IMG/VR virus record: IMGVR_UViG_3300032242_000223
Location: 1-24,482 of that record
DNA from: a virus
Reading direction: 5' to 3' (one strand)
DNA: 24,482 nucleotides
The translations under genes and the position numbers were made by a program. The first letter of the stretch is position 1, and every line of letters starts with the position of its first letter. This document shows, piece after piece, positions 23,494-24,482 of the stretch. The notes beneath the pieces are model-generated. The model saw only the letters and a program-made list of their open reading frames with translations, had not been told where the DNA came from and did not search any database.

Positions 23494-24482
23494 AAGTAGC
23501 AATCATTACAGACCAGCATTTTGGCGCAAGAAATGACTCGGTTAATTTTATTAACTTCTTTGAGAAGTTTTATTCAACCATATTCTTTCCTACATTGAAA
23601 GAAAATAATATTACCCATATATTAATTTTGGGTGATACTTTTGACCGTAGAAAGTATATTAATTTCTTTTCATTAAAGAAAACTAAAGAAATGTTTTTTG
23701 ATGTTGCCAAACAAATGGGCATCAAGATTGATATGTTGGCTGGTAATCATGATACCTATTTCAAAAATACTAATGATGTAAACTCCGTAGATTTGTTATT
23801 GCGTGAATATGATAATGTAAATGTAATTGATTCTCCAACAACAATTACTGTTGATGGTACACAAATCTGTATGATGCCTTGGATTTGTCCAGAGAATTAT
23901 GAGCAGAGTTTGGATGTGATGAAACAAACTCAAGCTCAAATCTGTATGGGGCATTTTGAGATTGAAGGCTTTGCAATGTATAAAGGCATGCAATCTCATG
24001 AAGGCCTAGATAGAAATCTATTCAATAAATTTGATATGACTTTTTCTGGACACTATCATCACAAATCTTCTAATGGTGATATTCATTATCTAGGTAATCC
24101 ATACGAATTAACTTGGTCAGATTATGATGATGCTCGAGGATTCCATATATTTGATACAAATACTAGAGCCTTAAATTTCATTAGAAATCCATATACAATT
24201 TTTAACAAAGTTACATATGATGATACCATTGAAAATGCTATTGACAAGTATTCAAAAATAGATTTGACAATTTACAAGGATACTTTTGTTAAGGTTATTG
24301 TAACCAATAAAACAAATCCTTTTTTATTTGACTTGTTTATATCCGAATTGTATAAAAATACACCAATTGATGTTTCTATTGTTGAAGATAATATTGACTT
24401 GACAGAAGGCTTAGAATCTGATATTATATCCGAAGCTGAAGACACATTAACTATTCTTAACAAGTATGTGGATAATATCCAA
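23490..24482 (+). CDS. gp47: Recombination nuclease gp47 (Mre11/SbcD-like), truncated by the window end
   Basis: The frame opens with an ATG in a four-base overlap with the upstream stop and stays open to the last base, giving 331 residues (T4 gp47 has 339). Calcineurin-like phosphoesterase motifs are in order: D8 and H10 in TDQHFG, D49 in LGDTFDRRK, N86/H87 in AGNHDTY, a GHFEIEG segment, and SGHYHH for the last two metal-binding histidines. gp47 pairs with the gp46 ATPase to resect DNA ends for recombination-dependent replication. The stop codon lies outside, probably only slightly downstream, and gp46 would be expected next. Confidence 0.93.
   Translation, partial: MKVAIITDQHFGARNDSVNFINFFEKFYSTIFFPTLKENNITHILILGDTFDRRKYINFFSLKKTKEMFFDVAKQMGIKIDMLAGNHDTYFKNTNDVNSVDLLLREYDNVNVIDSPTTITVDGTQICMMPWICPENYEQSLDVMKQTQAQICMGHFEIEGFAMYKGMQSHEGLDRNLFNKFDMTFSGHYHHKSSNGDIHYLGNPYELTWSDYDDARGFHIFDTNTRALNFIRNPYTIFNKVTYDDTIENAIDKYSKIDLTIYKDTFVKVIVTNKTNPFLFDLFISELYKNTPIDVSIVEDNIDLTEGLESDIISEAEDTLTILNKYVDNIQ

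Overview
The window is a continuous stretch of an AT-rich, T4-like contractile-tailed phage genome (tailed phage with myovirus morphology). Nearly every gene reads left to right on the + strand, genes are packed with 4-base overlaps or short gaps, and the order of neck, terminase, tail, portal, prohead, capsid, recombination, late sigma and gp47-like genes follows the T4-like core as found in environmental T4-like phages such as cyanophages. No ribosomal, metabolic or other chromosomal context is present. The phage-encoded GroEL looks proteobacterial, and its tail end resembles betaproteobacterial GroELs most, so a proteobacterial host (possibly a betaproteobacterium) is a reasonable inference but not shown.

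Layout. (1) 1-3582: an accessory block of three glycosyltransferase-like proteins, a small P-loop kinase resembling APS kinase and a 2OG-Fe(II) oxygenase, likely modifying virion or host surface molecules. (2) 3603-8385: neck proteins gp13 and gp14, sheath-stabilising gp15 and both terminase subunits gp16 and gp17. (3) 8461-12481: sheath gp18, tube gp19 and portal gp20. (4) 12524-17029: prohead module with a gp67-like core protein, two unrecognised small proteins, protease gp21, scaffold gp22 and major capsid gp23. (5) 17122-17661: a second tube-fold tail protein, probably gp3. (6) 17721-24482: recombination and control genes uvsY, uvsW, a small unknown protein, late sigma gp55, PhoH, a full-length GroEL, a small Cys/His/Asp protein and a gp47 nuclease cut by the window end. 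No gap exceeds about 110 bases, and I saw no tRNA, CRISPR array, insertion sequence or integrase.

Regulation can be read from the sequence. Seven copies of the T4-like late promoter motif NATAAATA lie upstream of structural genes (ahead of gp13, gp18, gp19, the gp67-like gene, gp22, gp23 and the gp3-like gene), and I found none in the right-hand replication half. That half instead carries two sigma70-type promoters with extended -10 elements: a consensus one ahead of uvsY and a second one private to groEL. Strong hairpin terminators follow gp19 and gp23, the two products expected in high copy number. The logic is a cascade: host polymerase transcribes uvsY-uvsW-gp55 and groEL early or mid infection, gp55 then directs polymerase to the NATAAATA sites, and GroEL may help fold the large amounts of gp23 that follow.

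The points most worth pursuing are the viral GroEL, which keeps its ATPase residues but lacks both partners of the E. coli R452-E461 inter-ring contact and has His at apical position 203; a GC-rich nested inverted repeat early in the small terminase gene; a shared C-terminal domain in gp14 and gp15; and two small proteins in the replication half with recognisable but unproven folds.
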